Positions 1 to 12,345 of a DNA stretch of 64,000 nucleotides are shown piece after piece. The number at the start of each line of letters is the position of its first letter. Position 1 is the stretch's first letter. The notes under the pieces were generated by a model. The model did no database searches and was not told the DNA's origin. It worked only from the letters and a program-made list of their open reading frames with translations. Both the position numbers and the translations under genes were made by a program. The stretch comes from Paulinella micropora (taxonomy: Eukaryota > Cercozoa > Imbricatea > Euglyphida), in the NCBI GenBank assembly GCA_009731375.1, contig BJOX01000034.1, forward strand, positions 1,126,915 through 1,190,914, written 5' to 3'.

Positions 1-711
1 GTTGCGGCGCACAGGGAGGCGGAGCGCAGAAAGACTGACGCACAAGGAGTGCGACAAGCGCACTTAGATCAAGTCCGTTTCCAGGTTGGGGATATTGTAC
101 TCTTGTACCATCCTCAAGTCCCTAAGGGGGTTAGCTCTAAGCTGTTTACCCACTGGAAAGGACCATACCAGATCATGGAACAGATGGGACCTCTGAATTA
201 TAAGATCAGGGGTAGAGGGAAGGTGCAGATTGTGAATGTTCGAAGGCTGATCAAATATGACCCCTTCTTACTTGAGGATGAATCCGTTGAAGAGGCGTTG
301 AAACGGATGAAGGAGGACTTCCAAGAGGTACCGCCTATACAGAAGGAGGATACCTTAGAGGAGGAGAATGCCTATCGGGCACCGGTCACGGAGAAGGAGG
401 AGACCGAGAAGGAGAGTAAGGAAGACTCAAACCGCAAAAGCGCGGCGGGGACTCAGTCTAAAGCCCCCATAGTCCGCGGCGGTACGAAGGAGAAGTTCAC
501 GGAGGCGCAGAGGAGGAGAGCGCAAAACGATCTCATCTTCGACCAACCGAGGAAGGTGGCAAGGTCGACGCGAGCGACGGATGTCCATGGAGGAGGAGGG
601 GAGAAGGACACTAACCCGAACGCGGGTAATGTGGACATTCGACATGTGCGATGGAAGGAAGGAGAGGCGATTGCGGCCATCAAGTGGGTCCGAGACGCTT
701 TTTATCTTTGA
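1..711 (+). CDS. Ty3/gypsy-type integrase C-terminal part (5' truncated by window edge)
   Basis: The frame is open from the first base to the TGA at 709-711. The visible product starts in the basic linker that precedes the C-terminal domain of retrotransposon integrases. It then shows the GPY/F module: a GD-V-LL stretch, then KLFTHWKGPYQI, then a conserved NV-RL-KY end. This domain follows the catalytic DDE core and helps bind DNA ends, so the core must lie upstream of the window. After about residue 90 the protein becomes an acidic and basic low-complexity tail rich in E, K and R, with no recognisable domain. The family assignment is firm from the GPY motif. Whether the copy is active cannot be judged from this fragment. 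Confidence 0.8.
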   Translation, partial: VAAHREAERRKTDAQGVRQAHLDQVRFQVGDIVLLYHPQVPKGVSSKLFTHWKGPYQIMEQMGPLNYKIRGRGKVQIVNVRRLIKYDPFLLEDESVEEALKRMKEDFQEVPPIQKEDTLEEENAYRAPVTEKEETEKESKEDSNRKSAAGTQSKAPIVRGGTKEKFTEAQRRRAQNDLIFDQPRKVARSTRATDVHGGGGEKDTNPNAGNVDIRHVRWKEGEAIAAIKWVRDAFYL

Positions 712-1148
712 GACCGGCAGAATCTCATGTTGCCGATGACACTCTCTCAGATCTTTATCTCATGCGAGCTGTGGCGGTCCCGCAGACTACACGGGCAGCA
801 CGGACATCGAAGAGATCCTTAGCAGCAAAAACGATACAACCGGTACTCCATTTTTGGAGAAGCATGGACCCTGTTGAGGATCCAAAAGCTAGACAATATT
901 TACCGGTGTACAAAGACGCGAAAAATCTCGAGACATGGGATGATACTATTACCCTTCGAGACAAAGACCACACTGCGTGGACTATTCAGTCACTGCCTAG
1001 AGGAGTGCTTGACATTCCTTTTGACTTATCTTTGGGCGCCATCCCTAACAAAATATGGGACATTCTGGAGGAGTCGAAGTTTGACTTGACTTTTGTTGGC
1101 GGCCCGCCACCTGGCAAAGGGGTTCGCGCAAGGCGACGAAGGCAGTAA
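651..1148 (+). CDS. ORF downstream of the gypsy-type integrase, unknown function
   Basis: An open frame of 165 residues overlaps the last 61 bases of the integrase frame in another phase. It could be the true C-terminal continuation of the polyprotein after a single-base indel, or a separate late ORF of the element. The centre has a mixed globular-looking composition (residues 60-150) and the end is an arginine-rich tail (ARRRRQ). I recognise no domain. The codon pattern and position right behind pol suggest it belongs to the retrotransposon. Confidence 0.35.
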   Translation: MEGRRGDCGHQVGPRRFLSLRPAESHVADDTLSDLYLMRAVAVPQTTRAARTSKRSLAAKTIQPVLHFWRSMDPVEDPKARQYLPVYKDAKNLETWDDTITLRDKDHTAWTIQSLPRGVLDIPFDLSLGAIPNKIWDILEESKFDLTFVGGPPPGKGVRARRRRQ

Positions 1149-1918
1149 GTGACATTTTTTTCTTTTATCACGCGTCGGACATTGAAAGCTGCATGTGGAT
1201 TAATCTCATAGTGCCCATGTCAGATCATGTCTTATTAAAATGTTTTTATACCATTGTTGTTACTTGGCATTTTTATCGCAACATATGAGTGCGAGGGTCA
1301 ATCGGCAAATGGATACGACACCGTATAAGGGGATCGCTTGTGAGTTTAGCGATGGTGTTCCTGGTACGACCCTGCTTCAAGTATCCAGGGTGATGTTCTC
1401 AAAAAATGTTCTCATAGTAGACATATTAAATTTTTTTCTTTGGATATACTTAATATCGTCATACCAGCACGGTCCGTCTCTACTTGTGTCGGCATATCGC
1501 ATGGTCGGGCTCACTCACCCCGGCTTTGGATATAGTTATTAGGTCTGGCCCCCTAGTACTATATTAAGGTAACCGATTGAATACAAGGGTATGTTATTAA
1601 AAGACAATGTATTTACTGATCGGAAGTGTTTTTGGAGAAGGAGAAAAATTATAACGCTGCTTTTATTGCAATAGTAATACTATTTGTTCTTGACATACTG
1701 CCTCAGAATTAAGTTACGGGGGGGACAACAAGTGTGGAAGGAGGAGTTTTTATTTACAAAAACGAGGCTGGAGATTTATAGTTGACTCGTGTCTGGCGTA
1801 TGCGTTTTATATATCCACTGCACCGTCTATCCGTGGGTTAATGCACTTAGTTGCGACACCCCGTAGCGTTTGTGCAGAAAAGAAATCAGCAATTATATGA
1901 CGAAAATATTGCATATTT
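1149..1918. other. Non-coding stretch after the retrotransposon ORFs
   Basis: I see no convincing gene. If the gypsy element is complete at its 3' end, its polypurine tract and right LTR should lie here or just beyond. No matching left LTR is in the window, so the LTR cannot be delimited. Confidence 0.4.
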
Positions 1919-2192
1919 CCGTCATAAAAACGGGAAGGGGTACTGTAGGCATCACCCCCCGGATAGCCGGTAAAAAGTACACTTTTTCTGGTGTCAGGTG
2001 CACCTAGTTTTTTCCCATTATTTTCAATATCGTTTGGCAGGATTTGACCTAATGCCATTTTAACCTTGGTCTGTTGCCGTTTTCTTTTCGGCTTCACTGA
2101 GCTAATATAACGAGACATCATTCTCTTTTGGGGAGTTGTGTCTGGTTGTATTACCGACTTTTTGTTGAGCTATCTTCGGGGATTGTAACAGA
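1919..2192. repeat. Dispersed repeat family, copy 1
   Basis: The copy opens with a CATAAAAA-cgggaggggGTACTGT block, then ATCACCCCCCGGATAGCCGG. Later it carries CTTCACTGAGCTAATAtAACGAGACATCAT and ends near GAGCTATCTTcGGGGAT. Copies 2 and 3 share these blocks in the same order. On the minus strand it holds a small open frame beginning MMSRYISSVKPKRK. Confidence 0.8.
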
Positions 2193-2198
2193 CGTTCC

Positions 2199-2446
2199 GC
2201 CATAAAAAACTGGGAGGGGGTACTGTGGACATCACCCCCCGAATTATCTGGTAAAAAACTTATTTATAGATTTCGTCTGGCCGGACACGTCTGAAATGCC
2301 AATTTGATCCTGGTCTTTTGGCGGCTTTTTGTCTTTGCGTCACTGAGCTAATATAACGAGACATCATCCTCTTTTTTGAGGATTGTGTTTGGTTATATTA
2401 CCGACTTACTCTTCCATTGAGCTATCTTTGGGGATAGTACATTACA
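2199..2446. repeat. Dispersed repeat family, copy 2
   Basis: This is a direct tandem neighbour of copy 1, only 6 bp away, and is more diverged. It keeps the ATCACCCCCCGaAT block, the CACTGAGCTAATATAACGAG block and the GAGCTATCTTTGGGGAT end. The minus-strand start MMSRYISSV is also kept. Confidence 0.78.
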
Positions 2447-4186
2447 ACTATCCTTTTATGACTGTTTACTTGAAGACTCGCGACACTATCCGTTTGAGAA
2501 CAGGAGACCTCACCATATGTAAATTCAACATAAGGGAAAGTTCCTTAGTGAGGGGTTTGACTTTTTTGAATTGATTATTTGCGCATAGGATTCCTCATAT
2601 ATTTCTTGAAATATTTCACTATGGTGAGCATATCCTTATTTTTAATAGTTTTTGAGAAATCTGTAATTGAAGTTGTGTAAAAAAGCACCATTACGTGTGG
2701 AAAAAAATTCGGAAAAAGACAGGTCGGGCCGTCATTTTTTTGCTGATTCAATGTGGTAAAAAAATGGTTTGCAACCACGATTATGATTAAAGAATCTGTC
2801 TTTGGTTGTTATTTTATTAGATTTTGAACTATGAAACGTTGTACAATACGTCTTAACAAATAATTTAATCGAATTTCGGAAAATTTTCAATATCTCTGAG
2901 AAACACAGTGTCGGCTGGAAAACAGTCCCTCAAGGGCAAATAAAAAAGCAAACAAAAATTTATTATGAAAGGAATTACTGCTCCTATAGCTCATAAACGA
3001 GTCGGGGGGGTTCAAATACACTATAGCTTGAATTCTGGGGGAAGGGGAGCTAAAAAATACATGAAACCTAGAAGAAAACTGGTCAACACTTTTTTGACAT
3101 TCCGACATCTTGGACTTACCTGCCTCCAGGAATGAAGCAGACACATCCCTTTTTCAATATTTTTGTATCTATCGTAAGTATATGTCAGGGAGACATGATT
3201 ACACTAAAAAAACTGGAGGAGAAAGGTCCAGGAAAAAATGTACAGGCATGTGTAGGTCAGACACGTGAAGTTCAGACACGCGAAGTTGTGAAAACCCACT
3301 TTTTGGTTTGTAGCTTCTAGGCAAAATGAACAAAAATCCTTTGGTGGAGCTTTAGTTTATGGTTGTGAAAGACGATTCCAATACTTAAAGTTCTTAAAAC
3401 TGATGAATACTAAAATGTATATGTCCCCAAAACCATAAAAATGCTGGTTTTGTGATTTTGAGTTTTTGCCTTCCACAGACATTTACAAATAACACAAAGT
3501 TGGAGAAATACGTTTAATGATAATACAAAACGATTCACCTATTCATCTGTGCAAGAAATAATACTTAAGCTACAAAATATAGATTTTCATGTTTCGACAA
3601 GGAAAAAATAGCTGATTTTCTACTAGCTAGTTTGTAGCCTACAAGTAAAAGTATCAAAAGAGATTTTATACAAGTGATGAAAAACACTCAAAGTTACTAT
3701 GTATATACTTAGATAGCTATGATATGTCTTGTGCTAAGAGATATCTGATGCACTCAGGAAACCCTCCCCTCTGTGCTTTTTTCCTAGGTTGGCCGGGCCA
3801 GGACGCAGCGTGGAAGCCGGGGAATTTCATTGCATTTTTTACTGAAAAACATGGTCAGAACGTCTTGCCGGGTGGTACGCAGAACTAAGTAATTACAACA
3901 GATAAAATCATGTGGTTTTTACTAAATAAAAGCTTAACAAGTGTAGGGTTGCGCACAATACTTTCCTGATCAAAAAAATTAAAAAATCACATTTTAGTAT
4001 TACATTATAAAATAGTCAAAAATATTACCGTTACGTATATTTCAAATTCAAATTTAATTTTTGAGTTGAATATGGCAAGCCAATCATCTGATTTAGATCT
4101 CTACAACAAAAAAAAAATTACTAAAAAATAATCAGAACTCGTTAAGTTCCGTGTGCCACCGCACTAAATCCATCCAATTTACATAT
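2447..4186. other. AT-rich non-coding stretch
   Basis: Only short chance open frames are present, with homopolymer runs of A and T. I see no gene, RNA or structured repeat here. Confidence 0.5.
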
Positions 4187-4385
4187 GCAATCTACGTTCG
4201 ACTTGATTGTAAGTTGCAACCAAGCCTGCCAAGAGTTCGAAATTACGTAAATAAACGAAGTGACCTCTCTACTATTTACTGGTATTTCACCTGCTCTCAT
4301 TGAGTCAGGACTTAAAGCAGCCATAGTGTTCTATTAAAAGTTCGGTGTATCTGCCCACTTGAAGAGTTGTATACAAACTCACACT
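4187..4385. repeat. Diverged tandem duplication, left copy
   Basis: The copy shares ordered blocks with 4474-4690: CAATCTACGTTC, TACGTAAATAAACGAAG, TATTTACT-GTATTTCACCTGCTCTC, GAGTCAGGACT and GTTGTAT-CAAACTCACA. Small indels separate the blocks, so the duplication is old. Confidence 0.75.
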
Positions 4386-4473
4386 TAACTCGAGTAATCC
4401 TTCGAGTACTGAACTGAGTTTTATCACAGTTTACACTAGTTCAAGTTTTGCGAAGCTCAGCTCACCAAACTCA

Positions 4474-4690
4474 CAATCTACGTTCAGTCGCGTTCGTACT
4501 TTGCAACCCAAGTCTGCATCAAGTAGAAATCTACGTAAATAAACGAAGGCGGTGACCGCTCTGTTATTTACTAGTATTTCACCTGCTCTCTGGAGTCAGG
4601 ACTGATTAATAAATGCATTCATAGAGATTTTTAATAAGAGTTCGTTGTGTAATTACCCCTTGGACCCGAGTTGTATCCAAACTCACAATA
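4474..4690. repeat. Diverged tandem duplication, right copy
   Basis: Second copy of the unit at 4187-4385, in the same orientation and about 290 bp away. It has an inserted GCGGTGACCG stretch after the AAACGAAG block. Confidence 0.75.
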
Positions 4691-5261
4691 TTGATAACCT
4701 CAAAGTGAACTGTGATGGGCAATGCTTTTACGCAAGCATTATTTTTTATATTGTAATCTTAGTAGTTGAAACAGCTGTTGTGTCAGGTCAGCACTTGACA
4801 AAAAAAAAAAAAAACTTCAAGACTGAGCAGAAATTTACCAGTGGCACAGTCTGGCACATAGACAAAAAAGATTGAAATTCGATGATTTTTATTTTTGTAA
4901 TATTTCTTTGTTTGAATGAGTGTCCCCAGCAGCGAAAAAAAAAAAAAAACACGCAAAAAGCGCTGAGGATAATAAATCAACATCAGTAGATTATTAGTGT
5001 GAAAACCACCAGGACTTGTTCTTGGGTGTCTTCTGTCTATTTCATGTCCTCTTTGATTGGCTGTTGTTGTTGTCATCTTCATAATCATCGTCTTTGTCGT
5101 CTTTTTCGTCGTCGTGGTAATCCTTGTCTATAATGATAAACATTTCTATTAGTCGCCGATTCTGCAAACTTGCTGGTTCTCTTTCCAGTCCTGGGCGAGG
5201 TCACACTGGCAAGCGTTGAACATCTTGTGGCAAACTGGACACAGGATGCAGCCTAGATACA

Positions 5262-5351
5262 GAGATAGAGGGAGGGAGAGGGAGAGAGAGAGGGAGAGAG
5301 AGAGAGAGAGCGAGCGAGCGAGCGAGCGAGAGAGAGAGAGAGCGAGCGACC

Positions 5352-5414
<63 letters not shown>

Positions 5415-5492
5415 GGAGAGCGAGAGAGCGAGCGAGCGAGAGGGAGAGAGAGAGAGGGGGGGGGGGGGGGGGGGGGGGGAGGGAGGGGGAGA
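5262..5492. repeat. GA/GAGC microsatellite ending in a G run
   Basis: A purine tract of GAGAGA and GAGC units runs into about 20 consecutive Gs, then a 10-N gap at 5493-5502. The open frames through it are repeat artefacts. Confidence 0.95.
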
Positions 5493-5508
5493 NNNNNNNN
5501 NNGACGAC

Positions 5509-5533
5509 ACACTATCTATCTATCTGTCTATCC

Positions 5534-5626
<93 letters not shown>

Positions 5627-5680
5627 ATCTACCCAATCTATCTAATCTATCTAATCTATCTAATCTATCTATCCTCTCTC
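5509..5680. repeat. (TATC)n microsatellite
   Basis: About 30 TATC units start just after the N gap, with degenerate TAATC units at the right end. Confidence 0.95.
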
Positions 5681-5871
5681 TCTTCACGAGTTCAAGAGAA
5701 ACACTTGCAGGCAAATCTTGATTTTTATGCGTTTTGCTTTCTCTACTTTACTACCCTGTTCGTTGCACACGTCGGTCATCATGGTCACGGTGGATTCTGG
5801 CTTGGTCGGGGCGACACCCATGGCTGTTGATAAAAGAGAAAGAACCTTCAGCAAGCAGCAAAGATGAAGGG

Positions 5872-6190
5872 ACGGATGGATGGGTGGGTGGATGGATGGA
5901 TGGATGGGTGGATGGATGGATGGGTGTGTGGTTGGGTGGATGGATGGAGATGGATGGATGGGATGGGATGGGGATGGGGATGGAATGGGACAGGATGGGA
6001 TGGGATGGAATGGGACAGGATGGGATGGGATGGGATGGAATGGGATAGGATGGGATNNNNNNNNNNGCTGATGGGATGGGATGGGAAGGGGCTGATGGGA
6101 TGGGATGGGAAGGGGCTGATGGGATGGGATGGGAAGGGGCTGATGGGATGGGATGGGAAGGTGAATGGGATGTGGATGGATTGCATGGAT
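5872..6190. repeat. ATGG / GGGAT minisatellite with an internal N gap
   Basis: GATGGATGGGTGG units change into GGGATGGGAT units. The tract is interrupted by 10 Ns at 6057-6066 and continues as about four copies of a 27-28 bp unit containing GGGGCTGATGGGATGGG. Confidence 0.93.
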
Positions 6191-9100
6191 GGGGTGGAAG
6201 TATGGGTATGGAGTGTGTGGTGAAAGGACTGTGGATTGGGTGCGGTTGGTGAGGATTAGCGACGCCGCATCACTGACTTCTGTCTGTGTGGCTCAGTTAC
6301 TTTTCAAGTGGCGCATGATAACGTAATATGCGCATGGAGATAATTTTAATTGGAGCTGTAAAAAAAAATGGTATGCTCGTGACGCAGAACGCGTAGTTTA
6401 ACTTGGCCAGAGCAGAGAGAAGCAATTTGAACCACGCAAAGAGAGAAAACATCGCTCGACAAAACAGATATCCCAGAAAAAGATATGACTCATCGTATCC
6501 CTGCAATCATATCAGGACGATCAATGAGGGTCGGGGACCACTGTTACACTACTGTAAAATACTTACCTTCTTGTTCCACTGTGGCTCCTGCAAAAATGTT
6601 TGGCTTGAGCTCTTGGTTTTGCCTTGAGACAAAGCTGGCCCCGACCTGGCCTGCCCTGTCAGTTGCGCGACCTTTTCTCCAAACTGATCTCCTGACCTGT
6701 CAGTTGCGCGACCTTTTCTCCCACCAGTCGAAACAGTCAAGCATTTTAAGCCACTCTTTCCATAACCTCATTGCGCTGTGGGCCTCGTTCCGTTCCACTG
6801 ACTTGACCTCAGAAAAGAGAAGCTGAAGGAAAGTAGGAAGGTTTCCACAAAGACTGTCAAGCCCAGTCGTGCACAGAAAGAAAAACGAGAGAAAAGGAGG
6901 AGTTTGTGAAAGATTGTAATTCAGAGGTGTTAATGAGGCACACCAAATTCAATCGCAACAAGAAATTTAGACCACGATGGGACATGAAAAACGGGAAAAG
7001 AAAAGATGTTTGTTAGTTTGACGAGAAAGAGATATTCCGACAACAGAAAGAAAGAAAAGTGAACAAGTCAGGTAATAAATGAAAAGAAAAATAGATGAGG
7101 AGAATGAATGAAGAAAAACAGAAACCGAAGAATAGTCTCCTGCCCTTACATTCCCTTCTCTCACGTAATGTACATGTTTGCAGAAGTACTCGATGCGTCA
7201 CATCTACGGCGAAAACGTGACTATCTTCACTCCCAGAGACAATATGGAGAACTGCATCCTCTGCCCAGTCTGCCACAAGCATTTTGCCGGTTGCCAATGC
7301 GACCTTGCGCAAGACTGGATGGAGGTTCCCTGCCGTCTTCCCCGCTCGTTCCAGTAATGGCTTATCAGACTTCCTCATTCCTTTCAGTCTTATACAGATG
7401 CTTTCAAGACTTGCAGTAGCAAACTCTGTTCACCAAAAGATTCTTACGTGGAAGGGGGAGGGAGCTCAATGCTCAAAGATTCGGCTATAAATGTACGTAT
7501 ACACGCGAAGATCGGAGCTTGCTTATTTCCTTTATGCAGATTTTCACAAGTTGATCTGCAGTACAGCAATGATCCTGTGTATATATGCGATCATCTGTGA
7601 GGCTTCAGGACAGACGTTCTGGCTTTCCACTTAAAGATACAAAAGCGCACCTTCACTGTACATATTTTGTAATATCAAAACAATCAAATTAAAAAACAGT
7701 ATAGATTTCTTGATATATCTTGAAGGCGGTTCACATTCTACTGGCTTTCCTTCACTCACTGCGATGACTCGTGTTAAATTACCAGCACCAAGGTTTTGTT
7801 AGCGCAGCCCCCCCCCCACCCCCCCTAAGCACTCACGCATACAAACATGAAGGAAAACACACGCTAGTTGACTGCTGTAGTGTTGCAGTCACCAGTTTAT
7901 TTCACGTCATAGAATGACACGCTCTCCTGGAGGGGAGGGGGGAGGAGCGTGCGTTCTCCTGACTGCGCAGCTTCAAATGCGGAATAAAGTTATTTTTTTA
8001 CGCATGCATTGTTTTAATAAAATATTAATATTATAATACTGCCACCCATAGAGCCGGGGGGGACTCAGCAGAACTGAGAGACAACACTACTGAATTTCCG
8101 TCAGAGCATCTGTAACAAAACCCCTGGTCTTACCCTTACGAGCTGCCTTGAAGGAAAAATAGAAATTAATAATGAACACAACTGATCATATTCAACGCTA
8201 AGCTCCACTTCAATAATAGAAAAACTCAGTTAAGTTGAAAAATAGTGTCCTTATGACCGGGTCAACTGACACGATTCAAGTGACGTACGTAATTTGACGT
8301 GCACAAACTGGCTTCAATGTCGAAACATAGTATCACTTACAAACCTTGGCAACAACTCATAAGTGCGATTATTTTACTATAAATTCCCAGTAACTGGAAA
8401 AACTGCTAGTTGAAATTTCACGGAATTTCCGTATCACTAGAAATTTTCCTTATCCTTCAAACGGTTACTACATTTGTTCCAAAAGGATCCGGTGAGTCAA
8501 CGCTATTAACGTGGGAGGTCAAATACTAAATAAGGATGCCGGCCACAGCTTTGTGTCACGTAGTCACGTAGTAACTTACATCCCAGGCTACCAACCTTCA
8601 CCACTCCGGTAAACCGTCAGGTTAAGTGTAAAATATATAGGATTTAACTTCAGACACTATGTGTTCCAAGCTTCCAAGCTTCCCCCAGTGGCACATCCTT
8701 TATCCTAATACAACATTAACTTTCAAAACCGGAAGTATTCTTCAAAACCGAAATGCATAAGAATTCATCTTAAAATACATTTACAATAATAACATGTTAC
8801 AATGACTCAATATTTAATAATATAACGACTGTCTAACGACATGAAGAATGAGGAATACCTAATGTAGAAGAGACTGCGTACTCTCCAAGCCAATGATAAC
8901 CGACAGACCGGAACATAGAGTAATGCCATTATATACCGGGTGTGCCTGCATAATCCCCTCTCCCCCTCGAGCGTGCCCTCGTCAGGGTGCGCGAGAAGTC
9001 GAGTTAAGACCAGCCGCTCCAAACCGGGATAAAATATGAAAATTATCTCGAGTGATGGTCTGTGAATGGACCTCTCCCTCTGCTAAAATTGCACACCCAG

Positions 9101-9254
9101 TGTTACCCTACATTCACTCATCGTCCCCTGGCCCCCACCTAGTGTGAGTCGAAACTACCCCCGGTCAGGTTTTGGTAATTTCATTTATACTTGATTAAAA
9201 TCTATTGATTCCGTATTATCTCCCAGGTGGCCTCGTCGGCGCCAAAAAGATTTT
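6191..9254. other. Long stretch without a supported gene
   Basis: The longest frame is a minus-strand ORF at 7013-7378. Its first 70 residues look protein-like but its end is a hydrophobic low-complexity tail, so at most it could contain a host exon. A short direct repeat with the core TCAGTTGCGCGACCTTTTCTC occurs twice near 6660 and 6697. A C-rich run lies at 7808-7826. No RNA gene was seen. Confidence 0.4.
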
Positions 9255-9256
9255 TC

Positions 9257-9536
9257 ACTAGTTCTCTCGTGTAAAATTGCTACTTTATTACCGTGGATAC
9301 TTGCCGCTCGATGCCCCCCAACCGATGTAAATATCCGTGAGTTCGCTCATGTAAAATTGCCAACCTGTAAAAATAAACATTTGCCGTTCGATGCCCCCTA
9401 ACCGATGCGATTTTCCATCAGTTCGCGCATGTAAAAATGCCGAACTGAGACCGTAAATACTTCATGTTGCCACTTGATGCCTTCAACCAATACTATTAAG
9501 TTGTGCATGAGCTCTCTCGTGTAAAATTGCCGAACT
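9257..9536. repeat. Degenerate tandem repeat, unit about 90 bp
   Basis: Units are marked by TCGTGTAAAATTGC or TCATGTAAAATTGCC followed by GCCGCTCGATGCCCCC and AACCGATG. At least three units can be followed, with many substitutions. Confidence 0.75.
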
Positions 9537-9537
9537 G

Positions 9538-9833
9538 TGAAAATTGCCATGGAGCTCGTGGGAATTTGAAGGAACAACCCATATCCACTTTCGTCCATTC
9601 CATCCATGAAAATTGCCAATAATGCTCGTGGGAATTTTGAAAGAACAACCCATATCCACTTTCGTCCATTCCATCCATGAAAACTGCCAATGATGCTCGT
9701 GGGAATTTGAAAGAACAGCCCATATCCACTTTCGTCCATTCCATCCATGAAAATTACCAATGCTGCTCGTGGGAATTTGAAAAAATAACCCATATCCACT
9801 TTCGTCCATTCCATCCATGAAAATTGGCAATTA
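9538..9833. repeat. Four-copy tandem repeat, unit about 70 bp
   Basis: Each unit begins TGAAAATTGCCA and contains GCTCGTGGGAATTTGAA, then CCCATATCCACTTTCGTCC and ATTCCATCCA. One unit has an extra T in GGAATTTT, which shifts frames. Open frames through the array are therefore repeat artefacts. Confidence 0.9.
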
Positions 9834-10325
9834 GTAAAAGACTTTTATCTTGTTAAGGCCCCAGGTGACGTTGTAGTCCCGGCGTGTAGCCCAGAAGTAA
9901 CTTAAGACGTAGATAAGGGAAGGCCCCCGCCAAACCTTTGATGTCCCCCACCGCCATCCCCCCGGCACTAACACTCCATGCTTGAAACGAGAGTCTTTTC
10001 CCTTCCGGCGAAAAGCACCGTCGACGTGGTAGCTCATGCCTCAAGGATTGGTGACCACGTTTACAGTTAGGACCAGACCACACTCCAGGTCCGCGTGGTA
10101 AAATCCCTACCTTGCTGTCAATATTTTCTCCCCTATTGGTCTCCCATTGGTTTCCCTATTGTGCACCCACAAGTACAATTTTTCTTGCCTTAAATATTTC
10201 AATGATCGTACTCAGGGAAAGAATGAAAGGCTACAAGAAGCTGGATTCTCTGAGGATGAACTGTTTCTTGTTGCAGAATTTGATTTTCCAAGTCCGCTTG
10301 GGATTGTTGGGGATTTAGATTTTGC

Positions 10326-10403
10326 ATGCAAGAAAGCACGCACGCAAACAAGCAAGCAAGCACGCACGCAAGCAAGTACGCAAGCACGCAAGCACGCAAG
10401 CAC

Positions 10404-10469
<66 letters not shown>

Positions 10470-10852
10470 CGCAAGCAAGCACGCAAGCAAGCACGCAAGC
10501 AAGCACGCAAGCACGTGCCCAGCTGCAAGTACCGGAGCCAGCGGCTGGGGCGAATGAAACTGCACGCAAGCAAGCACGCAAGCACCACACGAAGGCAAGC
10601 ACGCAAGCAAGCAAGCACGCAAAAAAGCACGCAAGCACGCAAGCACGCAAGCAAGCAACCAAGCACGCAAGCACGCAAGCAAGCACGCAAGCAAGCACGC
10701 AAGCACGCACGCACGCAAGCAAGCAAGCAAGCAAGCATTGCACGCAAGCACACAAGCAACCACGCACGCAAGCAAGCAAGCACGCACGCAAGCACGCAAG
10801 CACGCAAGCACGCAAGCGAGTACGCAAGCAAGCACGCAAGCAAGCAACACCA
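10326..10852. repeat. GCAA/GCAC minisatellite
   Basis: About 530 bp of GCAA and GCAC units, interrupted once near 10515-10560 by a short unique block. It is open in several frames on both strands only because the unit lacks stops. Confidence 0.95.
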
Positions 10853-11480
10853 GAGGTTCTGCCCTAATCGGGGGATGCTTCAACTTTCGTTCCTCTACCA
10901 CTCGCTCTTGGTCGTCTAACTTGGTTCTTTTTTCCCCCAAAGTTTTTCTCTCACAGTCCTCTTTTTGTTTTTGTTATAAGTCTTTCTCTGTTTTCGTCAG
11001 GCTTTGGATACTCGACTTGGAGGCATGGGGAAGCTTCGCACCAAAGTCCCCACAGACTGCGCCGGTCCTTAAAAAAAAGTTGACAGGGTTTGGCTTTTTG
11101 GCTGGCATGGCCTGGGCAGGCCTGAACATTTTTAGGGTAAAAGGTCCCAAAAACTTCAAAAACCCAGGAAAAGTCTCCTTCTGAGTCATCTTTTTTTAAA
11201 AGGGCTACAGATTCAGAAAGCTCGTACTCCATAGTGGTTCCGACCAAATTTTCGTGAATTATGGTCAAACTTTGCATATCATCTTTTTTTAAATAAAGAA
11301 AACACAAAATTTCAAACCGTTATAAAATTTGAAATTCAAACTATTTTTTTCTTTTTTTCCAGTGGGAACCCCATCACATCATTGCCTTTACAACAAAAAA
11401 AGAATGATTATTAAAAAATGTTAAAAAGTCATTACGCTTATTTTGCCTCCGTTTTGGACCCCACTAAAACGACCTAAAAA
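10853..11480. other. Non-coding stretch
   Basis: I see no gene. AT-rich sequence with several A and T runs leads into the third copy of the dispersed repeat. Confidence 0.45.
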
Positions 11481-11724
11481 ACTTTAGGCATCACCCCCCG
11501 GATAGCCGGTAAAAAGTACACTTTTCCTGGTGACAGGTGCACCAGCATGTTTTTCAGTATTATTTGTCCGGATTGGACCTGATGCCATTTTATTCCTGGT
11601 CTGTTGCAGTTTTCCTTTTTCGGCTTCACTGAGCTAATACAACGAGACATCATTCTCATTCTTGAGGACTGTGTTTGGTTGTATTACCGACTTTTTACTG
11701 AGCTATCGTTGGGGGCATTACAAA
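11481..11724. repeat. Dispersed repeat family, copy 3
   Basis: This copy lies about 9.3 kb from copies 1 and 2 in the same orientation. It shares the ATCACCCCCCGGATAGCCGG block with copy 1, and the CTTCACTGAGCTAATACAACG block and GAGCTATCGTTGGGGG end with both. The minus-strand frame begins MMSRCISSVKPKK. Confidence 0.8.
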
Positions 11725-12301
11725 ACATAAGTCTTGCTTGCGGCTTCCTCGCCGGGTCGTGCCGCCGTCTCCTTGTTTTTGCTGCTTCTCGCCTTATCGA
11801 GTCGAGGAATTTGTTTGGTTCTAGATCCAGGCTTTGCAGCCTCAGTGGACTCTTGGAGCTCATAGCTGTAACACGCTAAGATTCTTAGCGACAGACAGCT
11901 GAATGTGATTTGAGTATACACTAGCAGTGGCTAGTAAGTCAGAGGGTCAGGCTGTCAACTTAGACAGCTGGTCGCCTCTTGCTTTTAATGAATAAAAAGA
12001 ACTTGCGACTTGAAAGTCTAACAACTCATTTTTTACTGGTTCAGTACTTGAAATGGTCTCCGCCTGACTATTATAATTTTGTCATAGTGTTGACCTCACC
12101 GATAGTACTTATTCTTGACATTGATTACTTGTGGAAAAGTCAAGTGTATCTATCTTCCACACGGCAGTCTATATTATCATTTGCTGGTACACCGGTGAGC
12201 TAGTTAGAGTAAAATGGAGGCCGGGTTACTGCCATAGTAGCGTTTTAGGTGATTCAGCGGCAAGTGTGATTAATATAACCTTTATTTCTAGTACTGTAGT
12301 T

Positions 12302-12345
<44 letters not shown>

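Noticed and set aside
7013-7378. Minus-strand 121-codon ORF as a gene
   Set aside because: It has a protein-like first half but a Phe/Leu/Ser tail, no recognisable domain and no neighbouring exons. It is kept only as a possible exon in the gene-free note.
9398-9830. FMDGMDESGYG-type repeat protein on the minus strand
   Set aside because: The 70 bp unit is not a multiple of three and one unit has an extra T. The frame survives only by chance and no start or flank looks like a gene.
9257-9833. CRISPR-like array
   Set aside because: Repeats are diverged, adjacent and without spacers of constant length, in a eukaryotic context.
10199-10940. Cys/Ala/Leu-rich and Lys/Gln-rich frames of about 180-240 codons
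   Set aside because: They are translations of the GCAA/GCAC minisatellite and exist in five frames at once.
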